From assembly GCF_020740795.1 (NCBI RefSeq), contig NC_067290.1:19539001-19603000 (forward strand): a stretch of DNA of 64,000 nt, written 5' to 3'. The notes under the pieces were generated by a model. It was not told the origin of the DNA and searched no databases. It was given only the letters and a program-made list of their open reading frames with translations. Of this stretch, positions 11,999-24,706 are shown in pieces. The DNA comes from Apus apus. Taxonomy: Eukaryota > Chordata > Aves > Apodiformes > Apodidae. Both the position numbers and the translations under genes were made by a program. Within the stretch, counting starts at the first letter, position 1; each line of letters starts with the position of its first letter.

Positions 11999-14900
11999 TT
12001 TTCCCTTACTCCTGTGTGCTCTGTTCAAAACCTACACCAGCACAAACGTATGTTGACAGATGCTGCCTATTTATAAAGTAAACACTAACAGCAAGCAGAA
12101 AAGAGAAGATAAATGAAGAACATGTTTTGCACAGTAATCAAGTTGTCTTAACTCAGAAAGTAGTGAATATATGATGGTGCTGGGATTTTAAAAGTACAAT
12201 TGAGGCTTCAGTTTTTCCACACACTTAAAATACCTTTGCATGGCCATTGTTCTGGACACATCTTGGAAGGAGACCTGGTCACAGCTTTTAATGTTGGTAC
12301 CTAAACTGGAAAACTAGACTCCCATCAACAGGGATGAGTTCCTCCATCAGAGAAGGTACTGGCATTGGTTTCCAGAAAGCCTACTTTAAATTTGAAATAA
12401 GTCTTTGATTAACAAAATAAGGTGCAAGTTGTCCATCCATATTGCTGACCCCACTGTAAGCCAGCCTATAGATTCAGACTGGTTTGTGCAAAACACTCAT
12501 TCGTGAAGGTCATCCAAGGCCCAACTGATGTGTCAGGAAGGTTAGAGATTAAAAGGTTCCTTCATCTGTTTTCCTCACCACAGTTACAAATACCAGCAAT
12601 GTTGGAATTCACCTTTGGCTGCCTGGGACTTAGTTCTCTTTTCCCTGCCTTGCCAGTGTGTCCTGGAGGTTCATACACAGTGTGTGTCATCACAAAAACA
12701 AAATCCCCAACACACAGAAATGGCCAAGTGCTTATTTCAGCAAGATTTCCTTCTTCAGATGCAGTTTTCAATAAAAATATTACGGATAGTAGTTTAAATT
12801 CCACTGCTATTTAGAGTCTGCTGGGCAAAATGACAGAAAAGATCCAAGCTGTTGTGATCTGATTGTGAATATCAGACTATAAAAGTTGGTAGATATGAGA
12901 GAGTGACATAGCTTTCTTATTTTGTTTTGCTTTAGATGAGATGGCTTCACTTCCACTTGGGGGGGATTATTGTTGAGGCACAACAGCAGAGATTCAAGAG
13001 TGGATGAAATCAGACTTTCCAGAGGATAACTCTTCTGTATGTAGTCCCAGGGAATCCATGGGAGAAGGATGAGGGGAGATGACCCAGATCAGCCTTGCTG
13101 ACCTCCCCTCTATTAGCAGAGAGGCGTCTGGACGTGGGCTCTGCAGACACATGGATGTGAGGACTGAATCCCAGCCTTGCTGCCACCTTCTCTTTCCCTT
13201 TTCCATGGCCTTGGCAGGGATCTGGGCGCAGCAGGGCACCCTCCTCTCCCTCACCCCTCTCTGGCTTTGCTGGGAGACTCTGATTCCTCTTGGGAGTGGG
13301 TTCTGTGATCCCCTTCCCAGCAAGTAGGAGCACCTAAAAGGAAGCATTTCCAAGGCTGTAAAATCTCCTCTGGCTCAAAATGCGGGGGTGGAAGTGAAAA
13401 TGTACAATATGCTGCTAGCAAGAGGTGTTATTTTTTTTTCCAGCCCATCCTGCCCCAGTCTGGTTTATGAATCCATGCTGCTTAAAAAGACCAGGCTGAG
13501 GGCATATCTCTGCATGCACACACATGGCTGCTCTGTCTTAACTGGAGCATAGCTGATGGTTGACCACGACTCTGCTAATTGACTTCTCTTCCAGCAAGGA
13601 AGTTGCTTCAATTTAAAAACGTATCTGTTTTATTTTATTTATTCTTTCTACTGTTTTCCACCCAGGGTTGTTCAGCAGTTCTGTACTGCTTCATAACCAA
13701 GCAGGAATAGAGTGTTACTTTTCCAAGGAACTAGTACATAAAACATATTTGGCAAGTGGTGTGTGGTATGTCTGTCCTGAATGGGTAACGACCTCATGCT
13801 TAAATGAGATCTCTTTGTGATTTAAAACAAAAAGAATTAGTCTAATGAACTGCCATTCTCAAGTACTGGGCCTCTGTATTGCTGTGTGTATAGTGCTTTA
13901 AAATTTCTCTTTATGAGACAACGTGGTCTTGGGTGTTGAGGGCTGTGGGACAGTTTTACAGAGGACTTAGTGGGTGCTGTCCAAAGGGACACCATCACCT
14001 GGCCTCATGGCCCTGCCTCTCTGTGGGGAAATAACAGTATTTATGATTCAACTAACGCCAAGGAAACAAAACTGCAAAAACATAAAAAACTTCTCTGCCA
14101 ACAGTCAGCTTTTAATTGAATTTCTGACTCAATTAATTGAATTTTTTACCCAATTCGTTGGGTTTTGACAGGAAATAAACAATTTCCATAGAATGTTTTT
14201 TGGTTTTTTACTCATTTGTGGTCTCTGTCTCTCTCCACATGAGCCCAGGGCCCCTGCAATGTGCTTTCAGCAAAGGCATGTTATCAGAGTGCTCGTGTAA
14301 GTGATAGTTGGGAATGAGTGCAAACAGGTTTTGACACAGATTTCCAACAGATTAACATGCAGGAGTAAAAAGGGAGGGGAGAGAGGGAGGAAAGAAAGTC
14401 AGGCTGCTATAGTAGCCTTAACTGAGCCATAACTGCTTGTAAAATCAGAACAGTGCTGACTTTAACTAACAATGTCATGAATATTGCTAAAATACTAAAA
14501 TATCCAGCTTCTTGCCTTGTCTGCAACCTGTGAGTGTGCTTAGATGTACACATGCTGCATGTAACATGTCAGACAAATGTTGCAGGGGGTAGATCTTCTG
14601 AGACTTTTAGAAAGCTCTGGGGGATAAGATTGTGCAAAGCAAGGACAATTATCTCAATGTTAAACAGCACTGAATTGCCATTCAGGGAGGATGTTTACCT
14701 CTACTTTATTATTCTACATGAGGGTAGAAAGTTGGTTATTACTGAATTTCTCTCCACTAATACCACTGAGCAGCAAATGATGATTTTTAAAGAGAATAGT
14801 TCCTGCAGCTGTGGGCTACTCAGGCAGCACAGCACCAGTGTGAGACACAGAATGAAGCCCAGACACATACAGGAGCCACTGTTGGCAAACGAGTGGGTAA

Positions 14901-15634
14901 GAGAATCCCTTGGCCTCACACAAGGCAAGCCAAGCCATTCTGCAGCTGCAGTTTCCCTTCCAGCAGGCAACCTGCAACTGTTGGGTAACAAACAGCCCCT
15001 GGAAGCGAGCAGCTAATTGCTGAACGTTTTTTTCAGATCTAAAAATAATCCAGGAAAGGAAGACAGGAGAGAGACAAACCACATCCAGCTCAACAGAGCG
15101 CACAGCAAAGCGACTTGCAGCAGGCATCAAACGTTTCTACATAGTTAAATCAGCTGGATCACTCCACAGGACACAAAAGACTCTGATCCTTTGTTCTTAC
15201 AGGCTTCTTTTGCTTTTTCTTTCTCTTCATTTCTCATCTGTAATTTAAAATAAAGACAAGGAACGCAGGTAGCCCAAAAAGGCAAAGAGCACATATCCTT
15301 CACCCTTATTGCTTTTGGGACATCACTCAGGGATCAATTTTAACTGATATATTAGCTAGGATGTCAAGATGTGCTTATGTGAGAACGGGAAGCCCCTTTC
15401 TGACAAGGACAGCTTGGACCAGCTCTTTTATACCATCTTTTATCTTCTTGCAGAGGTTTTACTGAAGGTGGAGAGCACAGGTACTAGTGCTCTGCTTTCC
15501 TCATGCAGGCTTCAACTGGTGTCAAACCTTTCTAGTGGGACTTTTTAGGCACTGAGTCCACAAGCACCAGGTCTCTGAAGCAGACTGTTTATGACCAGTG
15601 CCTTGATCATGTCCTTTCTCCTCACCGGGCTGAG

Positions 15635-15666
15635 CTGGCACAGCCCCAGCCTGGCACAGCCCCAGC
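15635..15666 (+). repeat. 16-bp tandem duplication
   Basis: CTGGCACAGCCCCAGC is present twice in a row without mismatch. Confidence 0.8.
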
Positions 15667-18047
15667 AGCACCGCTCCCCTGGGAAATACTTCGCAGAAAG
15701 CTCGTGGCAACCCGGGTTTGCCATCCCCTGTGTGCTTCTCAAACCGTCAGCTGGGCAGACACGTGAGCATTTTGAGGACAGGTTTGGCAGCTAATGCCTC
15801 TGATGGAAAAGCTGTTGGGTTAGCACTCAGGAAGGCTGGCTCCTTGGGAAAGGAGAAGTGTCCACAGGGGATGGACGGGCAAATCAACACCAGTTCCCGC
15901 TTCACAATGAAGCAGCCAGCCTCTGACGAGATGATGCTCCAGAGATCCCTTTGCTGGCTCCTTGCATCCTTGCATCATCTCCTTTCTGACCCAGCTCTCA
16001 GGGCACAGCGCTCATTGCCTGGGAAGCACCATTCCCACCAGCCCTTCAGCATGGGTTTGCCTCCCATTGCCCTGCCAGGCATCAGCATGGCTCCTGGGCT
16101 GGGTGCTTGGGCTGTCTTGCTCCACATGGAGGTGAAGGTCTGTTGTCAGCCCCTGGGCTGGAACAGAAGGGCTCAGTGATGCCACTTCTGATAGGGAAAG
16201 AGAAAGGAACAGGTATTTCCTTTAATACCTCAATTCAGTGGCTCAATGATCATACGCTTTCCTCTCTTCTCATGTCATAGCTGAGGTCCACAATGGTATC
16301 TGCCTCCACCCACCATTGGATATAGGACTCTTCTCACACCTCAGCAGGAATTCATGTGTAGGGATGACTGATTTACTGTTTATTTCAGAAAACCTTGGGC
16401 TGCATACAATAATAATCAATCAGACCATTCCCACCTTGAATTTTCTCATACCAGCCCCAAGTCAGCAGCTCCCTATGGTCAAATCCAACAGAATACTGCT
16501 GGTCCTGGCTCTAACATCTCGGGTACAGAACATGGCTTCTCTCTACCCTGGTCGATCTGATTAAACCCTGTTCTTATTTGCCATGAGCATTCTTAAAGGC
16601 AAACCCCAACACTGTTAAAAAAGGACAGTGCAGGTATTTAAAGAGGCAGCTTCTGGCTGCTGCTCATTTCTCCTCTTGACGTGAAGATGAACTTCCTCTG
16701 GTAGCTGACTCATTGCCCTGGGCTACCCCTCTAATTTCTTTGACTTCTGATGAGCAGATGCTCTAAATCTGTCAATATGAAGCAAAAAAGGATCTTATTA
16801 ATGGTCCAGCTACAGTGTTTTTCATGGGTAGTGCTATCAATCTTACCTTATACATGTGCATTATTGCCAGCAATTGTTTCCATGTGCTGCAGCTCCCACT
16901 CCACCCTTTATGCCACCCCCCTTCCTGCTTCTGCCTTATATACAATGGTCTTTATGCTACATATATCACATGTATATGGCTTGAGTGAGCTTGGGGCTCA
17001 CTTTCTTTCTAAGGTACCAAGCTGTAAGGTACGTTTCTGTTTTCCATAGTATATTGGTGTGCCTTGAATTATTCACTCAATTTCTGAGAAGCAGCATTAA
17101 GAATGTAATCTTCTGCTCATAAATCCATTGGAAGACTCTTAATAATGTAAGCCTTAGTGGAACATCCCAGCATTGCAAAGAAAGGAGTAAGCATTTCCTT
17201 AGGGTTTCAAATGGTTCACTTGCCTTTCCTTTGGCAGAGCTAAATGCATTCTTTAGAAAAAAACAAAACTTAGATTTTGAAAGATTTCAACTATCTCTTT
17301 CTTCTGTTTCCTTGTAATGAATGATCAGCTTCTCTGTCCCTACAGGAAGGTCCATAAAGCTTGCAGAACACACAAAACTGAATTCAGGACCATTTATGTT
17401 CATCAGTGAACACTAATGCACTCCCTGATCTGCTGCTGTTTTTTTTCTGTGAGTTTCTTCCTCCTGCAGACAGAGGCATCCTGGAAGCCTTCACTTACAA
17501 ATCACTCAGCTCAGGTGAAATCAACCACACCTAAAACTTGCATTCACCTCCAGAAATGACGTGCACTATGCTAGACAAATGGTGGCCCTGGCAACTTTGT
17601 GGCTCAAGCCTCCATAGCCACACGGGTGATGACCCTGAGCTCCCAGGGCATGAGTGAGACTGTGGTTTGGTGATCTCTCTGCACAGGGCTGGTTTTTTAC
17701 ACCCTCTTTTACCTGCCACTTCTACTTAGATAGTAAACGTCTCATAGGGCAGCACAGGAATTGATTTTGATGAGATCTGTGATCAGAGAACTCCTTGTTT
17801 TTGCAGCTACTCATAAATAAATTTCAACATCTCTACCCAGCATCAGGCAACTGCAGCAGAACATGGTGAAGGTGGTGATACTGCATTCTGATTTGGGTTT
17901 ATACAGCAGCTCCATGACTGTGCCTTTTATTGTAGTCCCAAATGGGATTGTAATTTCTCAGAAGTAAAGTATTTGCAGTGGGTTTTGCAAGTTGGGGAGA
18001 TATGGATGTGAGTATTAGTAAAATTAAGCAATATATCCCTGTCTAAG

Positions 18048-18114
18048 CAGGAGGGTTGGAACTAGATGATCTTTAAGGTCCCTTTCAACTCAAACCATTC
18101 TGTGATTCTTTGAT
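18048..18114 (+). mobile_element. CR1 LINE 3' end, plus orientation
   Basis: It begins GCAGGAGGGTTGGAACTAGA, continues with GATGATCTTTAAGGTCCCTTTCAACTC in broken form, and ends in the CR1 terminal repeat (CATTCTGTGATTCTTTGAT). Only about 65 bases remain, which is typical of heavy 5' truncation during target-primed reverse transcription. Confidence 0.85.
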
Positions 18115-18524
18115 CACTTAGCACCTGTTGAATGTCTCATGGTCTTGCTGGTATGGCATTTTGAACCCTTGACAATGTTTTTACACTGCTTTGACTTTTT
18201 TCTGGCTTTGTCACATATATAAAATATCTTCCGTATTTACTTAAATACCATGAAGGCATTTGAGGGCAGAGCTGTTTGGTTTTGTTTGCTCCCACACGAT
18301 ATATCCAATTCCAGATATTATTTGCAGATAATGACTGAAATGGGAATATGTGTGTTCACATACCTCAAACATGACTTTCATCATAATGTGATCCCTTTTA
18401 GGAAATTATGTATGCAGAAACAGTGTGTCAGTAACTGCTGCATAAAGCTAAAATTCAAAAGTGACTGTTAATAACTTATCTCTCAAATGTAACAAACTGT
18501 CCTCAAGAAAAAATACTTGTTTCA

Positions 18525-18549
18525 TTTTTTTTTTTTTTTAAAAAAAAAA
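18525..18549. repeat. T15-A10 homopolymer junction
   Basis: Fifteen T followed directly by ten A, giving a perfect 20-base A/T palindrome. Probably a slippage product. Such tracts exclude nucleosomes and read the same on both strands. Confidence 0.7.
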
Positions 18550-18983
18550 GGAGTCAGCTTTGGTTTTATTCTTCTAACAGCTCAAAAAATATTTGTCTTT
18601 ATTATTGGTGGCTACTACTCTTCAAATAAAACTCTACCCTATCATTGCTGGAATAAACTGTATGTGTTATTCATAAGCTGCAGAGAGATGTTTTCCCTTC
18701 CTCTTTTCCCCCTCTCTGCTGTTTTTAATGACCTCTGTGGAAATCTTTCATATCGAAATATGTATTACTTTCTTTTGCCTTGGTGCAAAAATATTTCCAC
18801 CAGTATTTTTGTGCTGAAATGAATGCAGTTCTATTCTTCTCCTTCCCTGTCTGAACAATGGACTATGTCTGGCTCAGAATTGGCTCCCACTGTGGCTCCT
18901 GTTCTGGGGAAATCCTTAAGGGCTTCATGTTCTCATTACTGAGTTTGTACTTTGGAGATGTTTTAGTTTAGCTACCTACGACT

Positions 18984-20001
18984 TCAATCCTGTATTTCCA
19001 AATCAGTGACAGCTTCATGGGTGGTGTGTGCGAGGAGCACATCAGGCCCATGAGCTGCTCTGGAATTGGAGGCTCTGTTGGTGGAAGGAGGCAGATCTAT
19101 CTGGATTTGTGGCAGATACAAGTCAAAAGCTGAAGCATCTGTACAAAAGTATTCCTTATAGTTCCTGCAGTGGGTAGTGTTACTGCAACTTGTAGGTTGC
19201 AAAAACTTTCCTCTTGGCAGTTATTCACAAGAGCTGTTAGGTTCCTGGCTGTAATTCTGATGCTGATGGCAACCAGATTTGTGAGCGGGATGTTCGATGA
19301 CACAGAAGTTCTGAATGTTGTGCTTTAGGATGCCCAGCTGCTCCGTGTCCTGGAGGAAGGAGACATTTCTCACTTCTTTCCCTGGAATAGCTCATGACAA
19401 CCATGATTTGAGGCAAGATGTTAGACAAGACAGACCACATTTGATTTGGTAATTCTTGTCCTATGACATTAGCTCCTGACTTGAGTTGACTTTCCCCTGG
19501 ATACTTGGAATTTTATCTGCTTTGGAGAGCCTGTCTCCACAGGCTTCCCTAAGAAGAAAAGCTGTCACTTGTCCCCAGCTCACACAGTTGGACTCATGGA
19601 GGATCATGCAGAAGTATGTTGGAATCAGTGGGGCTTCACATAGCTGGAGGGCTCCACGGATGAAGCTTGAAGTGCAGATTTACTCCCCAAAAGCCAAATA
19701 CCAAAGTTTTCAGTAGAACATTGATAACAGAAAGTGCACAGGAGTGCCTGTGAGTCTTCTCCAACTTTAGAAGAAGAATCACAGCACCATGGTTGATGAG
19801 GCAATTGGTTCGTGCTCTTTCTTTCATCTCATCTTTGGTTTTGACCCTCACCATTGGATTCTTTAACAAGACCCCAGCTGTGCACGACGTTATTGTTACC
19901 ACAAGTCCTAACCAACCCATCTGTGAAGTGTCTGAGTTCTCAGCACTGACAATCATCTTTGTGAGGACTTTGAAAGGGACCAGGGAGGACATTATGGACA
20001 T
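18984..20001 (-). other. cluster of broken minus-strand frames, possibly a gene relic
   Basis: The minus strand carries a 121-codon frame (20001-19636) and then frames at 19440-19237, 19303-19097 and 19202-18984 that overlap in different phases. The first contains a hydrophobic stretch (WLGLVVTITSCTAGVLL), then a basic polar loop and a second hydrophobic stretch (INVLLKTLVFGFWGVNL), vaguely like successive membrane helices. No family is recognised and frame changes would be needed to join the parts. A decayed pseudogene is possible; chance is at least as likely. Confidence 0.12.
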
Positions 20002-20296
20002 TATGCTGTATGTTTATCAAGCGAAGGATGATTAATAGGTCTTAGCAGACAATGAATGTGTATCTCTTCTTCACATGCTAATCACATGGCATTTATAAAT
20101 GTCAGCACCTTATCGTGGCAACACACTCTGAATTTTGTGTACTTTTAAAGGTATTTATTTTTAACATTTTAAACATTTGTATTAGTAAGGTTGAAAGTTA
20201 GTAAGTTTTAAACTCCCCTTTTGCAATCATTGAGAAACATGGTGAGTTTTTGTTTTAATTTCTGAAGTAAATAGATTATTGCATTTTAATTCTAGT

Positions 20297-20311
20297 AAAA
20301 AAAAAAAAAAA
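20297..20311 (+). repeat. poly-A tract
   Basis: Fifteen consecutive A in a very AT-rich neighbourhood. No retroposed body is recognised upstream. Confidence 0.7.
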
Positions 20312-22259
20312 TAACTGCAGGTAATGTAGTTTATATTATCATGTTTCTTTAACTACTAAAATGTAGGAATGGGTGTCAACTTGGAATCTTAATCATGACA
20401 AACATAATTTATAATGATTAGGCTGTAGAAGCTTCAGGGTTTTCCCATTCTGCTTTTTTTAATATTAAACTTCTTTGCTTTGCAAGCTAAGGCCCTAATT
20501 TAGAGTTTAAATAAAAATAAATTACGGATTTACCATTTAAGAATTGCATCATTTTAATTTAAAAAATCCCAAATGCCATGATTTGGTCATTAAAATTTAC
20601 TTTATTATAAAATGCAATCAGGAAGTGTGAGCCTTAAGGGATTTCTAGAAAGGTTCAGGGAGAGTTTGGGTACAGGAAGTGGGAGATGCTGAACTCAGCT
20701 GCTACTTAAGCTGAGCTTTTTAAACTGTAAAAGTCTTTCCCAGCTACCATTTTTAGGTCCTTTCCTGTGCTCCTTAGCTCAGACAGAACTGCTGCTGTCT
20801 TCCAGAGACTTTATGTACCTAACAAATTTGGAATTAAATAAAAGAAACTCAGAGTTTTTTAGAAATCTGTGTCTCAAAAAGCTGTATTTCATCCTTGGAC
20901 AGTGAAATTGTTGAAGCTGATATCTGAAGACTACTTGATGACACTAAGTTTGCAGGTTTAGATCTTTGGTTTCCAACCATTTTGTTAGTGATAAATATCC
21001 ACTTTTTCAAAAACCTTTGTTGAAATTGGCATCTTTGGCAGGGACCTCCCCAGATTGTCCAAAGATTGACTCATTTTGGAGAAAAAGTTGGCCTTGCAGC
21101 TCCAAGCCATGGTTTCTGGAAGAAGCACCGGGTCATGCTGGCAAAACCCTGAAGTTTTGCTTCACCACCCTCCTTGTGTTAAACTGTGAGACTCCCTAAG
21201 GGAACATGAGCCTCCAAGGCCATCCATCCACCACCTTTCCACAACACTACAATCACTTCAGCTTCGTCTAAAAGATGTTATTCTCCTGCATATCAGCACC
21301 TGTCTTGTCAATTACCTGTGAACTTGGAGAATAATTCTCAACCAGTTGTTGATTATTCTTTTCTCATTTTATCTCCCTAGAAACCCTGCAAAAAAAAACC
21401 TCATACAGTGGTTTAAAAGAAAGGCAAATCTCTACAAAACCCCTTGTACTGTTCCCTTATCACTGAGAGATAAGCAGCCCCAGACTCACACAACTTTGTG
21501 AACAGCCATCACCTTGTAAAGTTGGTCTTGGTATTTTAATTAAAGGTCAGGCAGCACTACAGTGTAAACCTTGGACATGTTTTGTAGCAGTCATTTAAAG
21601 CAGAGTTGCTTAACAAAGTGTTATTGTATTAGTCAAACAATGCCCAAACCCTCCTGAAGATTTACACCAACTGCAGCTGAAACAAAGAAGCTTCTGCCAA
21701 GTTCAGGCTGCAAGTTCAGCATCTGTAAATCCCAGCCTGGCCCTGTGGCTGGTTTGCCCCTGTCAGTGGTGGCGGGAGCTGCAGGGCTGTGCAGCTTTCC
21801 TCCTTCCTCGGGGTGGGCAGCACGTGGGGCATGCCTTGGACTCCTCTGTACCACAGGGCAGGACATTGCAAATGCCTCAGGGATGGTGCCAGTTTTGTCT
21901 TCTGCTGGGCTTTGCTTGCACGCTTGTGTGACAACCTTCACGGTAATTAAAAGGAGTTTGTTTTCACCTAATTAACATAACCATGCTAAATATTGAAGTG
22001 ATGCTCTGGCATGAATACCCCAGTTGTCACTGGTGGAGATGGCTGTGCAGCAGTGTGCTCCTGAAGGTCGTGCTGTAAGGTTTGATTCAAAGTGGCAGCT
22101 TTGCTATTCCAAGTGATCTTAAAAACCCGCAAGGCAGTTTTTGTTGCCAGATTTATGACGTATTTTAGACTCTTTGCTGAAAAGAATATGTCTGACTTTT
22201 AAACCGGAGCCTTTGACTTCTGACTCTTCTACCTTTGGCTTACTTGTGGATTCCTTTGG

Positions 22260-22291
<32 letters not shown>
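22260..22291 (+). repeat. 32-base poly-A tract
   Basis: An uninterrupted run of 32 A followed by GAGAAAAAGAAAAAG. It is the longest homopolymer in the window. It could be the tail of a retroposed transcript inserted in plus orientation, but the roughly 220 bases upstream match no repeat or gene I know and no polyadenylation signal precedes it. It is also the kind of tract prone to assembly error. Confidence 0.8.
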
Positions 22292-22299
<8 letters not shown>

Positions 22300-24418
22300 G
22301 AAAAAGCAGGTGACCTGGTTTGCTTGTTCATTCGGTGGTGAGTGATAATGTATGCGGAGAAGGTGGCACAACCAAAAGGCTTTCCAGGGAAGCCATCTGT
22401 CTGCACACACCGCTTGCACGGCTTTACCTTTCAGATCTTATTTGCTTTGGGTTGCCACTCAGCTGAGGGTGGATGATGCTTTTCTCTGGCTCTCGTAGGG
22501 ACGTTGCATGCTCAGATGGGTTGTGATGATGTATTCTACGCATGTTCCTTTTGAAAAATTCGGAAGCATTTTCAGCGTTGATTTCCCTCAAGAGTTATTA
22601 CACCCCACACAGATTGGCAGCACCGTGCCACAGTGCCAGGATTTATGAGGTGACCTTGGAGGCACAGGCACTCCCAAATTGAAAACACTTGGAGCTAAAG
22701 TTGAAATATATTTATTTTGAATTACTGAGCACTCTCTACTATTGTATAAATCAGAATGAGATTACACAAATAATACATAATATTTATATAACATTTCATA
22801 CCATGAGGGGATTCTTTCATGCAGGGCTCAAGTACAACCCTCCTGCCTCCTCCAGACCCTGTTTCACAGTTGGGTCTAACCTTAAACATTCACTAAGATT
22901 CAGGAAAGGAAGCACTGGCCCCTCCTGCCCCTCCAGGAGCACTGCACTATGTTTTGGGACATCCTCCAATATATGAGAACCGAGGATCTCTAAGGCCCTG
23001 TGGGCAGTGGTACCCAGCAGCTGCCCAGCCCTGGGCAGACTGAAGATGCTCAGTTATCTCCAACAGCTTTGCTGCTGCCTTTGCTGCTGCCTGAGCTCCT
23101 CACACCTGCACCCCTGAGCCCTGTGTGGGGCTGAGCCTGGGGTCCCAGCTTGCTGCTGGGACAGCCACCCTCCTGAGCAGCTCCAGGCATTTCCCAACTA
23201 CCTTCTGGAGATGGGAGCTAATAAAGAGGTGCTGATGGATGGCAATGGAACATGAGAGCGGAGGCATGTCAAGTGCAAACCTGTAAGCAGCAATAAACAC
23301 GAATCCAACCTGCACTAATGTTAATTGTCATTCGCTTTATATCGATGTGCAGTTTATTAAACCATAAAGCAAGACAGCAAGCACAGAGAGCAACTCTAGA
23401 GATAATTAAACATAATAAGGGTTTCACTTAATCCCACAAAACCCAGGGGAGGCACAGTTAAGACTGAATACCCTCTTAGCACTGAAAGGCATTTTTTGCA
23501 CAGCCATTTAAGAGCACTTCCCGGTACAAGATTCCAGGACAGGGAGGAAGGCAGGTCCCCCCCGTCACTCCTGAGAACATTTTTGTATTCTCTGCTTTGT
23601 GCCTCCAAATCGTTCTGCTCACTGAGCCTGAACTCGGACTTTCAAAGCAGTTCGTGACTCCTAATTTGCATTGTGGTAACAAGTAGAGCCCCTCAGGAGG
23701 GGTCGGGAGGTGGGTCCCGGGGCAGGACAGCGGCCGGGCAGAGCGGTGCTGAGGATGGATGCTGGTACCTGGGTGAGTTCTGCTCCTGCTTGGCTCGTCT
23801 CCTGCACAAGCCCCTCATTTCTTGGACGAGGAGGGTCAGAAAGGGGCTGGAAGGGAAGGGTGGGCCAGTCGTGCAAAGGGCTGAGCCAGAGACTGGCGGA
23901 GCCGCGGATGAAGGAGGGAGGAGGCAGCGCTTGAAGAGTGAGAACAATTATGGCAAATTAATGCCGGAGACCAAGGCAGAGCGGGGGAGAATGTAATTTG
24001 GGACTCTCGGGTCCCTCGCTAGTAGGACCGGGGCTGGTCGAGGATGGAGAAAAGCAGGAGAGGGAAATAACCGGGCTGCGGGCAGCAGCTTCCTCGGCTC
24101 CGCAGGTGCGGACGGGTCCGGTGTCCGCCGGGCAGAGCCACACCTGGGCTAACGGGGAAGGGTAAAAGGCGCGGGGGGGGACAACGGCCCCCCCGGCCGG
24201 GGGCTGAGCCGCTGCAGCCCACCCCGCGGCAGCGCGGCCGGCGTTGCACCGGGGGCTGCGCCGCTGCGCGCAGGGGCCGCGCCCGCGCTGCGGGGCAGGA
24301 GAAGGGTTAAGGGCGTCCGCGCTGCCGCGGCTCCTCCGCCCGCCCCCCGCGCACGGCGCAGGTTTGGGAGGTGGGGTTTGCGCGGAGCCCGCCCGGCTCC
24401 CCCGGCCGCTGCCGCTCA

Positions 24419-24523
24419 ATGCTGCGGCCGCGGGCAGCTGCGGGAGCTGCGCGCCTCGGGGCTGCCGCGCAAGGCGGGCAGGACGCGGCCGCGGAGCCCA
24501 GCATGTCCCCCCGCCCCGCACAG
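24419..24523 (+). CDS. candidate first coding exon of an unidentified gene
   Basis: An ATG at 24419 opens a frame of exactly 35 codons that ends in phase 0 at a near-consensus donor (CAG/GTAAGC). A second in-frame ATG at 24503 would leave only seven codons (MSPRPAQ). The peptide is rich in Ala, Arg and Gly, which largely reflects base composition, so the exon may equally be 5' untranslated and only the splice site real. No family is recognised. The next phase-compatible candidate exon downstream is 31213-31288. The frame stays open past the donor to 24634, so an unspliced reading is not excluded by stops. Confidence 0.25.
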
Positions 24524-24678
24524 GTAAGCGCGGACGGGGCTTCGCAGCGGGTGGAGGGAGGTGGATTTGAAAAGAAGACGGAAAAAAACCCACAAAAACA
24601 ATCAACAACAACATCACAACATGTAAAATGGGAATAAATAAGAAAAGGGCTTGCGGCGAGGGAGAAGGAGCGCGCCGC

Positions 24679-24706
24679 GGGGCTGCGGGGGCCGGGGAGC
24701 GCGGGG
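24679..24706 (+). promoter_or_regulatory. G-quadruplex motif in CpG island
   Basis: Four G-runs of 4, 5, 4 and 4 bases (24679-24682, 24687-24691, 24694-24697, 24703-24706) are separated by loops of 4, 2 and 5 bases, satisfying the canonical four-tract quadruplex pattern on the plus strand. It lies about 155 bases after the candidate exon-1 donor, a place where G-rich first-intron starts are common in vertebrate genes. Confidence 0.6.

Larger units (their letters stand above)
6333..18047. other. non-coding DNA, no gene recognised
   Basis: About 11.7 kb without a recognisable gene. It holds small tandem duplications, a possible very old CR1 remnant near 8970-9490, an AT-rich block at about 9830-10180 that looks like a conserved element, and a 105-codon minus-strand frame with a membrane segment at 10227-10544. 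The other open frames (for example 14552-15013 and 15718-16179, plus) show no domain, no favourable start context and no family resemblance. I consider them chance frames. Confidence 0.6.
18115..23689. other. non-coding DNA, no gene recognised
   Basis: AT-rich, especially 20150-20620. Open frames are short. Between 18984 and 20001 the minus strand shows several neighbouring frames, described separately. Poly-A tracts occur at 20297-20311 and 22260-22291. GC content rises from about 23 kb toward the CpG island. Confidence 0.6.

Noticed and set aside
14534..15016. 160-codon plus-strand frame
   Set aside because: It opens at GTG (first ATG near 14552), shows no domain, is overlapped by minus-strand frames of similar quality and has no promoter nearby.
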